Translations under genes and position numbers: made by a program
NCBI GenBank assembly: GCA_903970125.1
Contig: CAJCHW010000052.1
Coordinates: forward strand, 1 to 42,379
Length of the DNA: 42,379 nt
Source of the DNA: Chlamydiota bacterium
Lineage (GTDB): Bacteria > Actinomycetota > Thermoleophilia > Solirubrobacterales > Solirubrobacteraceae
Direction of reading: 5' to 3'
The notes under the pieces: model-generated
What the model was told of the DNA's origin: nothing
The model's input: only the letters and a program-made list of their open reading frames with translations
Databases searched by the model: none
Shown: one piece after another, positions 10,821 through 18,623 of the stretch
How the letters are laid out: each line of letters starts with the position of its first letter
Position numbering within the stretch: position 1 is the stretch's first letter

Positions 10821-11372
10821 ATGACACCGACCATGACCAGACAACGCTCGCGGCGCGCTGCACACCGGATCGCGCAACCGCTCACCCTCTACACCCGCTG
10901 CGAGAGCCCCATCGGCATGCTCACCCTCGTCGGTGGGCAGGACACCTTGCGCGGCCTCTACATGCAGACGTCGCGCACCCCAGTCGCAGAGGCAGACTGG
11001 CGGACGGCGTCGGAGCCGTTTGAGTGCGCCCTGGACCAGTTGGGGGAGTACTTTGCCGGTGAACGACTCGCCTTCGATCTCAATCTGGATCCCGTAGGTA
11101 CGCCCTTTCAGTTGCGCGTTTGGGAGGCCCTGCGGCAGATTCCCTTCGGCGAGACCCGAAGCTATGGCGAGCAGGCGTCCAGCATGGGCCGCCCGACGGC
11201 GGCGCGCGCAGTTGGCGCGGCCAACCGCGCCAACCCGATCGCGATCGTGGTGCCGTGCCACCGCGTGATCGGCCACGACGGTTCTCTGACCGGCTTTGGT
11301 GGCGGAGTGGACCGCAAGCGCCAGCTGCTGCGCCACGAGTCCGACGCCTTGGCGCGCCGGGCGCTGTCCTAG
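10821..11372 (+). CDS. ogt: Methylated-DNA-protein cysteine methyltransferase
   Basis: Suicide repair enzyme that takes the alkyl group from O6-alkylguanine onto its own cysteine; 183 aa. The N-terminal domain begins after about 20 basic residues (LYTRCESPIGMLTLVGG). The C-terminal domain has GTPFQLRVWEALRQIPFGET, the helix-turn-helix YGEQASSMGRPTAARAVG and the active-site motif IVVPCHRVIG with the nucleophile Cys. The end FGGGVDRKRQLLRHE is typical. It is the only plus-strand gene inside a minus-strand block, divergent from the hydroxylase gene and overlapping the next minus-strand gene by 4 bp tail to tail. Confidence 0.95.
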   Translation: MTPTMTRQRSRRAAHRIAQPLTLYTRCESPIGMLTLVGGQDTLRGLYMQTSRTPVAEADWRTASEPFECALDQLGEYFAGERLAFDLNLDPVGTPFQLRVWEALRQIPFGETRSYGEQASSMGRPTAARAVGAANRANPIAIVVPCHRVIGHDGSLTGFGGGVDRKRQLLRHESDALARRALS

Positions 11373-11827
11373 CGTCCGAAGGTCCGCAAAAACGCGCGGG
11401 CGCGGTGGGACAGACCGTTGACGAGCTGACGCACCTCAGTCAGTCCCGCGCGCAACTCGGGGTCGCCGACTTCGATGGGCATCAGCGAGTCCTGAATGGC
11501 AGCGAGTTCGTTGTCAGCGCGAATCACGGCGGTGACAGCGGCTTCGATAAAGCCCTTGACACCGGTCGCCGGCGCTCCCGTGATTGGCGGTTCGGCGTCT
11601 TGTGTCGGCAGCGAATAGCGCGCCGCGAACCCCTCCTGAGTCTTGCGCGCCTGAGAATAGGCCCGCTGGAGGGGGCGAAACAGCTCCTCCTCCAAGCGGT
11701 CCGCCTGCTGGTCATCCAGCTGTTCATGCGCCGCGCCGAGGGCCGCAATTGCGTCAGCCAGCTCGGCCGTGGCAGCGTACAGGCTCTCAATTAGCTGCTG
11801 GCGCGCAGCGAGGTTCGTGTACGGCAT
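11369..11827 (-). CDS. Small helical protein of unknown function
   Basis: About 152 aa from ATG 11827 (MPYTNLAARQQL). I do not recognise a family. It is predicted soluble and mostly alpha-helical, with amphipathic stretches such as ATAELADAIAALGAAHEQLD and EEELFRPLQRAYSQARKTQEG, and no signal peptide or Cys. A TTG at 11857 would add ten residues. It follows rpsF by 56 bp on the same strand, so it probably shares the rpsF transcript, and meets ogt tail to tail with a 4 bp overlap. Codon use matches its neighbours. Confidence 0.7.
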   Translation of the reverse strand: MPYTNLAARQQLIESLYAATAELADAIAALGAAHEQLDDQQADRLEEELFRPLQRAYSQARKTQEGFAARYSLPTQDAEPPITGAPATGVKGFIEAAVTAVIRADNELAAIQDSLMPIEVGDPELRAGLTEVRQLVNGLSHRARAFLRTFGR

Positions 11828-11883
11828 CAACGAGAAGCGTAGTTCTCCAGCCGCCAAAACCCGGAGCTAGGCTCGATTACGGT

Positions 11884-12540
11884 TCAGGCGGGGTCAGGCG
11901 GGGCTGCCTCGGCGGGCTCCACACCCTCGGCGGCAACCTCAGGTGCAACGTCGGCCACCGACGTTGCAACAGGACCCTCCTCGGGCTCGCTCACGACATC
12001 ACCGACAACACCCACTGGGTGATCGTCGGACGCCAGCCCCTCCGAGTTTGTGGCGTCCGGGGGGGCAAGCTCCCAATCGGCTGCCGGTGCAGTCGCGTCT
12101 GCCTCCGGGGCTACGTCTGCGACTGCCCCAGGCTCGGCTCCGGAGTTGGACTCATAAGTGGCAGCGGGACGTGCACGCACGTCCGGCGGGTCCGGTGTGC
12201 CTGGCTTGATCTTGACAATGCGGAACCGGAGGACCTCGTCGGCGATCGCCAGCGAGCGATCCAGGCCCTGAAGCAGGGCGACCTTGGCGGGCTTGAACTG
12301 AAGCAGGTGGTACTCGGCTTGCTCACGGTGATTGATCGGGTAGGCAAGCGCTCGGGTACCCCACGCGTCGTGGCGCAACAACTCGCCGTCGGCGGCGATG
12401 CTGCGCTTGACATCGGCAAGGATGTCCGTCCGCGCCTTCGCCTCGACGCCCGTGTCGAGCATGAGCACGAGGTCGTAGGCGCCAAATGAGCTGGCAGCGC
12501 GCTCGACGGGAGCGGCCTTAACGGGGGTGCGTGTCGCCAT
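11884..12540 (-). CDS. rpsF: 30S ribosomal protein S6 with a long acidic tail
   Basis: S6 binds S18 on the 30S platform. The S6 domain fills about residues 15-100: YDLVLMLDTGVEAKARTDI, WGTRALAYPINHREQAEYHL and DEVLRFRIVKIKP. The protein is 218 aa, roughly twice the usual length, because of an Ala/Glu/Pro-rich acidic C-terminal tail with repeated VADVAPE units. ATG 12540 is chosen. It sits 11 nt after a hairpin that looks like the S6:S18 autoregulatory leader, with a -10 box just before it. Unlike most bacteria, ssb and rpsR do not follow directly. Confidence 0.96.
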   Translation of the reverse strand: MATRTPVKAAPVERAASSFGAYDLVLMLDTGVEAKARTDILADVKRSIAADGELLRHDAWGTRALAYPINHREQAEYHLLQFKPAKVALLQGLDRSLAIADEVLRFRIVKIKPGTPDPPDVRARPAATYESNSGAEPGAVADVAPEADATAPAADWELAPPDATNSEGLASDDHPVGVVGDVVSEPEEGPVATSVADVAPEVAAEGVEPAEAAPPDPA

Positions 12541-12550
12541 AGAGCAAGAA

Positions 12551-12584
12551 ACCACCCCGTTGGCGCATTCGCCACGGCGGTGGT
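12551..12584 (-). promoter_or_regulatory. Probable S6:S18 autoregulatory leader hairpin
   Basis: In the rpsF transcript this region reads ACCACC-GCCG-TGGCG-AATG-CGCCA-ACGG-GGTGGT. That is a lower stem ACCACC/GGTGGT, an internal loop carrying CCG, an upper stem TGGCG/CGCCA and a 4-nt loop. It ends 11 nt before the rpsF ATG. In many bacteria the S6:S18 complex binds an rpsF-leader hairpin with an unpaired CCG that mimics its 16S rRNA site and lowers expression. Shape, CCG and position agree; function here is inferred. Confidence 0.65.
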
Positions 12585-12590
12585 TGGCCG

Positions 12591-12596
12591 ATCATA
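12591..12596 (-). promoter_or_regulatory. -10 box of the rpsF promoter
   Basis: The minus strand reads TGG-TATGAT, a -10 hexamer one base off TATAAT. Transcription would start near 12584, the first base of the leader hairpin, giving a leader of about 44 nt. The -35 region (CTGCTG, 18 bp upstream) is weak. Confidence 0.5.
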
Positions 12597-12661
12597 CCAG
12601 CGTTACGTGGCCGCCAGCAGCGGCGATCACGCGGTTTGATCTCGGTATTGCCCGTGGGCGA

Positions 12662-12681
12662 CGGCGGCGCACGAGCCGCCG
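12662..12681 (-). terminator. GC-rich hairpin after the GT20 gene
   Basis: A perfect 7-bp stem, CGGCGGC and GCCGCCG around a 6-nt loop, lies 5 bp beyond the stop of the GT20 gene. No U-tract follows. It is a likely transcript end or stabiliser for the treT-GT20 operon. Confidence 0.4.
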
Positions 12682-12685
12682 CGCG

Positions 12686-14158
12686 TCATTGGGCGTTTGC
12701 GATCGCCTTGCGTCGGATGTCCGTGAGTTGCTCGTCGATCCAGTCGCCTGGATCCCTCGACGTGATGATGTCCACCAGTCCCTCGGACCGATGGCGGCGG
12801 TCGGCGTGGTGCATGGTCAGCGCCGCGTCGATCGAGTCCGCGAGCTCTTGGATGTCGAAGGGGTTGACAGAGAGCGCGTACTCCCCCAACTCCTCGTGGG
12901 CGCCCGTGTTCTCGGACAGGATCGAGACCCCGTGTCGCTCGTTGATGATCGGCCCCTCCTTGGCGACGAGGTTCATGCCGTCGAACATGGCGTTGACCAG
13001 GAGCACGTCGTAGTGCTTGTACGCAGCGACAGCCTCCTCGAGGTCGTCGCGGAGCTTGAGTTGGATCGGCATCCAGTCGGGGGTGCCGTGGCGGTGATTG
13101 ACCACCGCCACGAGCGCCTCGATGCGCTCCAGGTACTCGGCGTACTCAGGCACGTCGGTGCGCGACGGCATCAACTGGGCCAGAAAGGTCACGCGCTCGA
13201 TGAACTCGGGGTGTTGCTCAAGGAACAGATCGAACGCCGAGAACCCGCGCAGAATGTTCTTGGAGAGGTCGGCGCGATCAACGCGCAGAATCAGGTAGTC
13301 CCGGCGACGGCGCAGCAACTCGTCCTCGAAAGCCTTGACGCGCGGACTGCGGGCCAGCCGCCGAGCCGCCTCGTGGTCGATAGGCAGAGGGTAGGAACGG
13401 ACCCACACCTCGCGTCCGCCGAAATGCACAACGCCGCGATCGAAGTCCACGTCGAGATCCATCAGGTCCCGGCAGCACTGCAGAAAGTTGTGCCTGTAGG
13501 TCCGGGTGTGGAACCCAATGATGTCGTTCGCCAACAGCCCTGCAAAAATCTCCTGGCGGATCCGCGATGGCAGCACGCGCCAGGAGTCAGGCTGCGTCCA
13601 CGGGATGTGGATGAAGTGATGCAGAAAGACGTCCGGGCGGGCTCGGCGCACGAGGTCCGGGAGCGTGTACAGGTGGTAGTCGTGGACCATCACCACGGGT
13701 TCGGGATCGTCGCGCAGCTCCTCGACCACAGCCCGCGCCAGATCCTCGTTGACGACGTTGTAGCCGAACTCAAACGCCTCGATCTCCTCGCGGCGGATGT
13801 CGGGCGCGTTGGACAGGTCCCAGAGGTAGTGCTGGATGAACCACAGCATGGGGTTGGCGAAGACGTTGTAAAAGCGGTCGTATGCGTGGGGGTCGGAGAC
13901 CACCAAGCGCAGGTTGTAGTCACCCCCGGCGGGGGAGTGGACCGTAAACGCGCCACCCCCGTGCGCATGCGAAACGCTCGCGTCACTGTCGGTCATGGCC
14001 GAGGCCACCCACAAGGCCTCGCGATGCGAGGCCAGCCCGGCAAGTGCCGTCACGAGGCCCCCGGATCCGCGCTGGGCCTCCCCGTTCTCATCGAACGTAA
14101 CCGGCCCGCGGTGGGACACGAGCACCAACGGTGATCCAGTTGGCTGGCGGCTTGGCAT
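12686..14158 (-). CDS. GT20 glycosyltransferase, trehalose-6-phosphate synthase-like
   Basis: Family GT20 enzyme, 490 aa; the canonical member OtsA makes trehalose 6-phosphate from UDP-glucose and glucose 6-phosphate. Donor-site residues are kept: HRGP near the start, VHDYHL, HIPW, the Arg/Lys pair in RVDRADLSKNI, and DGMNLVAKE. The acceptor side is altered: OtsA GWSG (Trp40) is ASAM here, and the Tyr of YYN is Phe in FYNVFANPMLW. It may therefore use another acceptor. ATG 14158. It follows treT by 21 bp. No trehalose phosphatase is in the window. A GgpS-like or pseudo-glycosyltransferase role is possible. Confidence 0.85.
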   Translation of the reverse strand: MPSRQPTGSPLVLVSHRGPVTFDENGEAQRGSGGLVTALAGLASHREALWVASAMTDSDASVSHAHGGGAFTVHSPAGGDYNLRLVVSDPHAYDRFYNVFANPMLWFIQHYLWDLSNAPDIRREEIEAFEFGYNVVNEDLARAVVEELRDDPEPVVMVHDYHLYTLPDLVRRARPDVFLHHFIHIPWTQPDSWRVLPSRIRQEIFAGLLANDIIGFHTRTYRHNFLQCCRDLMDLDVDFDRGVVHFGGREVWVRSYPLPIDHEAARRLARSPRVKAFEDELLRRRRDYLILRVDRADLSKNILRGFSAFDLFLEQHPEFIERVTFLAQLMPSRTDVPEYAEYLERIEALVAVVNHRHGTPDWMPIQLKLRDDLEEAVAAYKHYDVLLVNAMFDGMNLVAKEGPIINERHGVSILSENTGAHEELGEYALSVNPFDIQELADSIDAALTMHHADRRHRSEGLVDIITSRDPGDWIDEQLTDIRRKAIANAQ

Positions 14159-14179
14159 GGGCCGTCGCCCCCCAGGTTC

Positions 14180-15412
14180 CTAGAGGCCCATTTCCCCAAA
14201 GATGCGCAGGTAGTCGCGCAAATAGCGGGGGGTGAGGAAGTGGCTGCGCACGTACTCTTTCCCGCGCTTGCCCACGGTCGCGCCGAGCGACGGGTCCGCA
14301 AGCAGCGCAGCGCAGCGTTCTGCGCACTGCTCGACGCTCGAGACAAGCCAGCCCGTGACACCGTCCTCGATTTGCAGTCCGATGCCGCCGACGTTGCCAG
14401 CTACGACTGGCCGGCCCTTCCAAATGGCCTCTGAAACGGTCAGCCCGAACCCCTCGCGTGTCGACTTCTGGATCACGACGTCAGCGTGCGCCTGGAACGC
14501 GTTGACCTCAATCGCGCCGACGTTGTTGAAGTTGCTGAGGATGTGAATGTCCGGGTCCCCTTCGGCATGCTCAGTCGTGGCGTTGAAGAAGTCCCACCCC
14601 TCGGGATCGTCGCTTGCCATCGAGCCAACGAGCGCGAGTTGCACGCTCGGGTGGGAGGCCTTGACGATCCGGTACGCGTCGATGACGCCCAGGGGATCTT
14701 TCCAGGGGTCAAAGCGGGAGACCTGGCACAGCAACGGACGCTCCGGGTCGATCCCCAGCTGGGCGCACACGTACGCCGCTTCCTCGCGGGACAGGGCCAT
14801 GTTCTTGGGCGCGAGCGGGTCGATCGCGGGTGGGACGACGTTGACCTTTCCGTGCATGCCCTCGGGCACGAACTGTGGCAGGTGAAACACGGTCTGTGGG
14901 TAGTCCTGGACCTGCGGCAGAAACTGCGCGAGCGTCTCCGGGTTGGGGGTCGAGAGGTCGATGTGGCACCGCCAGATCCAGCCTGCAGCCTTCTGCGGCG
15001 CCAATGCAAAGAGCGCTGCCGGCTGGGGGTCGTGGACGAGGCATATGTCCCACCCATCGGGTAGCTCGCGGGCGTTCATCTCGTTGTAACGCCACCAGAC
15101 GTTCCACTGGTCTGGGCTCAAATCATCCGCCGCGCCCTGCAGGGCGTTGTGAAGCACCTTGGTTGCGTTGAAGAACTCCTCGCGGCCGTAGATGACCTGC
15201 CACTCCGCGGCGAGGCCCACATCGCGCATCAAGGGCACCAGCGTGTAAAGGATCTCCGACACCCCACCACCGAAGGCGGTGGCGGACACGTGGACGACCC
15301 TTTTTCCCTTCAGCGGCTCGGCCAGCGAGCGGATTTCTTCGACCATGTCCTTTCCGCAGATGTGCGTGTAGTCGGAAAGCGGCTTGGTACCTACGGTGAC
15401 TGGCTGGAGCAC
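14180..15412 (-). CDS. treT: Trehalose glycosyltransferring synthase (TreT-like, GT4)
   Basis: TreT joins NDP-glucose and glucose directly to trehalose, reversibly. The 410 aa sequence follows archaeal TreT closely: VVHVSATAFGGGVSEIL, LVPLMRDVGLAAEWQVI, FFNATKVLHNALQG, SRFDPWKDPLGVID, VGSMASDDPEGWDFF and the GT4 signature STREGFGLTVSEAIWKGRPV. The start is GTG 15412. A -10-like TATAGT ends 7 nt before it, so the message is probably leaderless. It is the first gene of a two-gene operon with the GT20 enzyme and is divergent from the M28-like gene. The assignment rests on recalled family motifs, not an alignment. Confidence 0.88.
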   Translation of the reverse strand: MLQPVTVGTKPLSDYTHICGKDMVEEIRSLAEPLKGKRVVHVSATAFGGGVSEILYTLVPLMRDVGLAAEWQVIYGREEFFNATKVLHNALQGAADDLSPDQWNVWWRYNEMNARELPDGWDICLVHDPQPAALFALAPQKAAGWIWRCHIDLSTPNPETLAQFLPQVQDYPQTVFHLPQFVPEGMHGKVNVVPPAIDPLAPKNMALSREEAAYVCAQLGIDPERPLLCQVSRFDPWKDPLGVIDAYRIVKASHPSVQLALVGSMASDDPEGWDFFNATTEHAEGDPDIHILSNFNNVGAIEVNAFQAHADVVIQKSTREGFGLTVSEAIWKGRPVVAGNVGGIGLQIEDGVTGWLVSSVEQCAERCAALLADPSLGATVGKRGKEYVRSHFLTPRYLRDYLRIFGEMGL

Positions 15413-15418
15413 GGACGG

Positions 15419-15424
15419 ACTATA
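15419..15424 (-). promoter_or_regulatory. -10 box for a leaderless treT message
   Basis: The minus strand reads TATAGT, with its last base 7 nt before the GTG start of treT. Transcription would begin at or within one base of the start codon, as in leaderless actinobacterial genes. No convincing -35 box is seen. Confidence 0.5.
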
Positions 15425-15527
15425 AGCGCCCAGCCGCGGTCATAGGCTGGTTGGTGCGTTGGAGCCCGCAGGACGCGCACCTCAGGGTCCGGCTGCGCGC
15501 CGTGTGTACCGTCCCAAACGGCGTGGC

Positions 15528-15552
15528 CGCGCGCGCGTGCGCGCGCGCATGC
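15528..15552. repeat. 25-bp alternating purine-pyrimidine tract
   Basis: A perfectly alternating CG/TG run (CGCGCGCGCGTGCGCGCGCG then CATGC) lies in the 239-bp divergent region between treT and the M28-like gene. Such tracts can adopt Z-DNA under negative supercoiling. The rest of this intergenic region shows no gene. Confidence 0.6.
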
Positions 15553-15651
15553 CACCCGTTTTGCGAGACCGAAATCCGCGCCTTTAGCTTTGTGGGCGGT
15601 GCCCGGCAAGACCCAAGACTTGCTGCCAACAGCCGTTAAGGTGGGCTGCGG

Positions 15652-17520
15652 TTGCCTGCCCTATTGAACGCACGCCTGTATCGCGCCGCGTGGCTGCCCG
15701 TTGCCGCGGTCTTTGCCGTGGCAGCGCTGTCGCTGACTGATCGGACGTCGCCGCTGGCTACAAGCCTTGCACCAAACGCCTTCGAAGGCTCCTGGGCGGC
15801 GCAGCAGCTCCAGACGCTGAATAGGGAATTCCCGAGCCGCCTCCCCGGAGGCCCCGCTGACGACGCTCTGGCGCGACGGGTGGCGCGGACGATCGAAGCC
15901 CTTGGCCCACCAAGCAGCGGTGGCTTTCACGTGCGCACGTATACGGCCCGTGGCCAGACCATCGTCGGGGAACGCTCGCTTGAGACCGTGGTTGCGTCTC
16001 GCCCGGGCACTACGAGCGGGGCCGCAATCGTGGTGATCGCCCACCGTGACTCCGCGTGGACTGGCTCCCAAGCGGACTTGACCGGGACAGCGGTGCTGTT
16101 GGAGCTGGCGCGTGCGCTGTCCACGAGGGCGACCAACCGAACCGTTGCCCTTGTCTCCACGAGTGGTGGCAGTGGCGGTGACGCGGGCGCTTCAGCCTTT
16201 GCACGCCTGGTTGACAGTGGCAGTGTGCCATGGCTCGTAGGGTCGGAAACCGGGCCAACGCGGGTGGGCGAAACTGCGCCGAGCGGCCCCGTGGATGCCG
16301 CGATCGTGCTCGGCAACCTGGCGGCGCCGGGTGCGCTTTCGCCCGAAGTTGTGCCGTACTCCAGCGGCGTGGGGAGCGCCTCGACCCAGCTGGCCGAGAC
16401 GGTGGCGAACGCGATTGCCCAGCAGGCTGGCGTCCACGTACGCTCCCCGGACCTGATCGGTCAGATCGTCCACCTGGCAGCTCCGCTGACCACAGGCGAA
16501 CAGGGGCCGCTCAACGCCGCGGGCGTGCCCGCCGTGACCATCCAAGCAGCCGGCGAAGGACCAGAGCCGACACGTTCGGCAATCAGCGGGGCGCAGCTGG
16601 AAGGTATTGGTGGCGGCGCCTTGAGCACCGTCGAGGCTCTGGACAACGGTCCCGACATTGCCGGGGAATCACAAACAGGGCTGCTCCTGGCACAGAAGGT
16701 GATCCCAGGATGGGCGATTCGCCTGGTGGTAGCGGCGTTGCTGGTTCCGGCTGTGGTCGTCGGTGTGGATGCGGCCGCGCGGTCGCGCCGCCGCCGCGAA
16801 CGCTTGCTTAGGGGGATCAGCTTCCCGCTCACATGTGCGCTCCCGTTTCTGGCGGCCGCGCTAGTCGTGTTACTCCTGGGCGCGCTTGGCATCGTGGGTC
16901 CGGCGCCACAGTCCCCGACGCCGCCGGGCGCAATCCACATTGGCGTGGCTGCGTTTGCGACAACGACAATCGCCCTGGCCGTGCTGGCACTTGGCTGGCT
17001 GCTGTGGGCACGCTATGTCGGTGTGATTGCAGCGCCACAGCGCCGGGTACCGCCTGCGGCGGGCGTAGGCTTGCTCCTGCTGCTGGATGCGACCGCTGCG
17101 ATCACCTGGGTTTTCAATCCGCTCGCGGCGGTGTTGCTGGTCCCCGCCGTGCACCTGTGGATGCTCGTGGCGGAGCCCGAACTGCGCCCGCGGTGGCGTT
17201 TGGCGGCCTTGGCGGTTGTAGTGTTGGGGCTATGCGCTCCGGCCCTGGTAGTCGTGTACTACGCGCACGAACTTGCCCTGGGCGCTGTGGGCTCGGTCTG
17301 GACGGGCGTGCTTTTGTTCGCGACTGGCCACTTCGGGTTTGGGACCGTCACGTTGTGGTGCATTGCGCTGGGCTGCACTTCCGCCGCCGCGATGCTCGCG
17401 CTGTCGGCGTCTGGAGGGCCGTTTGCGAGCGAGGAGCAGCTCAATGTGTCGATCCGCGGTCCGCTGAGCTATGCGGGCCCGGGATCGCTGGGAGGCACCG
17501 AGTCTGCCTTGCGTAGATGA
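15652..17520 (+). CDS. Membrane protein with a degenerate M28 peptidase domain
   Basis: 622 aa. One TM segment near 12-30 is followed by an extracytoplasmic domain (about 40-340) with the M28 zinc-peptidase fold, then about seven hydrophobic segments (350-590). M28 landmarks are partly kept: VVIAHRDS (His ligand) and ADLTGTAVLLELARAL (Asp ligand). The usual catalytic Glu-Glu is VSTSGGSGGDAGAS here, and the final His is not found, so hydrolysis is doubtful. The start is TTG 15652 with AAGGTGGG about 7 nt upstream. The stop overlaps the sortase start (ATGA), so the two are translationally coupled. It may be a scaffold or binding protein for the envelope; the function is unknown. Confidence 0.75.
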   Translation: MPALLNARLYRAAWLPVAAVFAVAALSLTDRTSPLATSLAPNAFEGSWAAQQLQTLNREFPSRLPGGPADDALARRVARTIEALGPPSSGGFHVRTYTARGQTIVGERSLETVVASRPGTTSGAAIVVIAHRDSAWTGSQADLTGTAVLLELARALSTRATNRTVALVSTSGGSGGDAGASAFARLVDSGSVPWLVGSETGPTRVGETAPSGPVDAAIVLGNLAAPGALSPEVVPYSSGVGSASTQLAETVANAIAQQAGVHVRSPDLIGQIVHLAAPLTTGEQGPLNAAGVPAVTIQAAGEGPEPTRSAISGAQLEGIGGGALSTVEALDNGPDIAGESQTGLLLAQKVIPGWAIRLVVAALLVPAVVVGVDAAARSRRRRERLLRGISFPLTCALPFLAAALVVLLLGALGIVGPAPQSPTPPGAIHIGVAAFATTTIALAVLALGWLLWARYVGVIAAPQRRVPPAAGVGLLLLLDATAAITWVFNPLAAVLLVPAVHLWMLVAEPELRPRWRLAALAVVVLGLCAPALVVVYYAHELALGAVGSVWTGVLLFATGHFGFGTVTLWCIALGCTSAAAMLALSASGGPFASEEQLNVSIRGPLSYAGPGSLGGTESALRR

Positions 17521-18623
17521 GAATTGGCAACGGTATGGCTGACGATTCCTACTCTCCTTTTGACCGTCCACCGGCGAGCCGGCGGACATTTCGCCGTCGC
17601 TTGGCGCCGAAGCGCAAACGAGCGAGCCGCAGGCGCACACTAGGCGGGCGCCTGGCGCGTAGCTTCTCGTGGCTGCTGATTGGCCTCGGCGCATTCGCGC
17701 TGCTGGACGCGGGGGTCACGATGGTCTGGCAGGAGCCGCTGTCGGCGCTCTACGCCACGATCCAGCAGAACGAGCTTTCGAGCGCCTTGCAGGCACTCGA
17801 AGACGAACCGATCGTGGGGGCGGAGGCACACAATCTCTCCCTGCTGCACCACACCAAAGCACGCATGGCGTTGCTGGCTCGCCATCTCGAGCACACGGTC
17901 ACTGAAGGCAACGCGGTCGGACGCATCCAGATCCCGCGGATAGGTGCCAATTACGTGCTCGTTTACGGCACTTCGACATCATCGCTTGAGAAGGGCCCGG
18001 GGATCTACTCGGGCTCGGTGTATCCACTGCGGTCCTTCCCGGGCCTGAGGGGCACCACTGCCATCGCCGGGCACCGGACCACATTTCTTGCGCCCTTCCG
18101 CCATATAAACGAACTACGTCCGGGCGACGAGATCATTTTGACGATGCCATACGGCCGCTTCACGTACACCGTCATGACGCAGCGCTCGGTGTCGCCGACG
18201 GACATATCCGCGGTGGTGCAACCCGCGGGCTACCCGCGGCTGGTGCTCTCGGCGTGCACACCCCCGTTCAGCGCTGCTGAACGGCTTCTGGTGTACGCGC
18301 GCCTGACCCAGGCGGTGCCTCTGGGCCCTGCCAGGCTCTACACGGAACGGCTGATTGGCCGCTGGGATGAGCACAGCCTGGTGGCGGCTGGGATCGGGCT
18401 GCCCCAAGGGGGCCTGAGAACCAGGTTCATTTCCAGCGGTGTTCAAATCCCGCAAGCGGTTGCGGCGAGCCCTGTTCATCCAGTAGCTGCACCCCCGGTG
18501 CCGGCTCACGACGATCAGACGCATCACCGCCATCACAAGCATCACCATCACAAGCACCGCCATCGGCATCGGCATCGGCACCGGCACAGGCACAGGCACC
18601 GACGACATCACCGATCCAGGTGA
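17517..18623 (+). CDS. Sortase (class E-like) with a His/Arg-rich tail
   Basis: Membrane transpeptidase that would anchor proteins to the wall; 368 aa. A basic N-terminus is followed by one TM (about 50-70, FSWLLIGLGAFALLDAG), then the sortase barrel from about 135 (GRIQIPRIGANYVLVYGT). Catalytic residues are His in TAIAGHRTTF, Cys in LVLSACTPP and Arg in AAERLLVYARL. After about residue 265 comes a long extension ending in roughly 30 residues made almost only of His, Arg and Lys. That tail is encoded on the strand opposite the 3' end of thiL. A later ATG at 17535 is possible. No clear sortase substrate is in the window. Confidence 0.88.
   Translation: MRIGNGMADDSYSPFDRPPASRRTFRRRLAPKRKRASRRRTLGGRLARSFSWLLIGLGAFALLDAGVTMVWQEPLSALYATIQQNELSSALQALEDEPIVGAEAHNLSLLHHTKARMALLARHLEHTVTEGNAVGRIQIPRIGANYVLVYGTSTSSLEKGPGIYSGSVYPLRSFPGLRGTTAIAGHRTTFLAPFRHINELRPGDEIILTMPYGRFTYTVMTQRSVSPTDISAVVQPAGYPRLVLSACTPPFSAAERLLVYARLTQAVPLGPARLYTERLIGRWDEHSLVAAGIGLPQGGLRTRFISSGVQIPQAVAASPVHPVAAPPVPAHDDQTHHRHHKHHHHKHRHRHRHRHRHRHRHRRHHRSR

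Noticed and set aside
12527-14134. 535-codon plus-strand open frame opposite the GT20 gene
   Set aside because: Antisense shadow of a conserved enzyme; sequence is repetitive Val/Glu/Arg with no motif.
18521-18615. CRISPR-like array
   Set aside because: Short 6-bp tandem units with no spacers and no cas genes; it is coding repeat.
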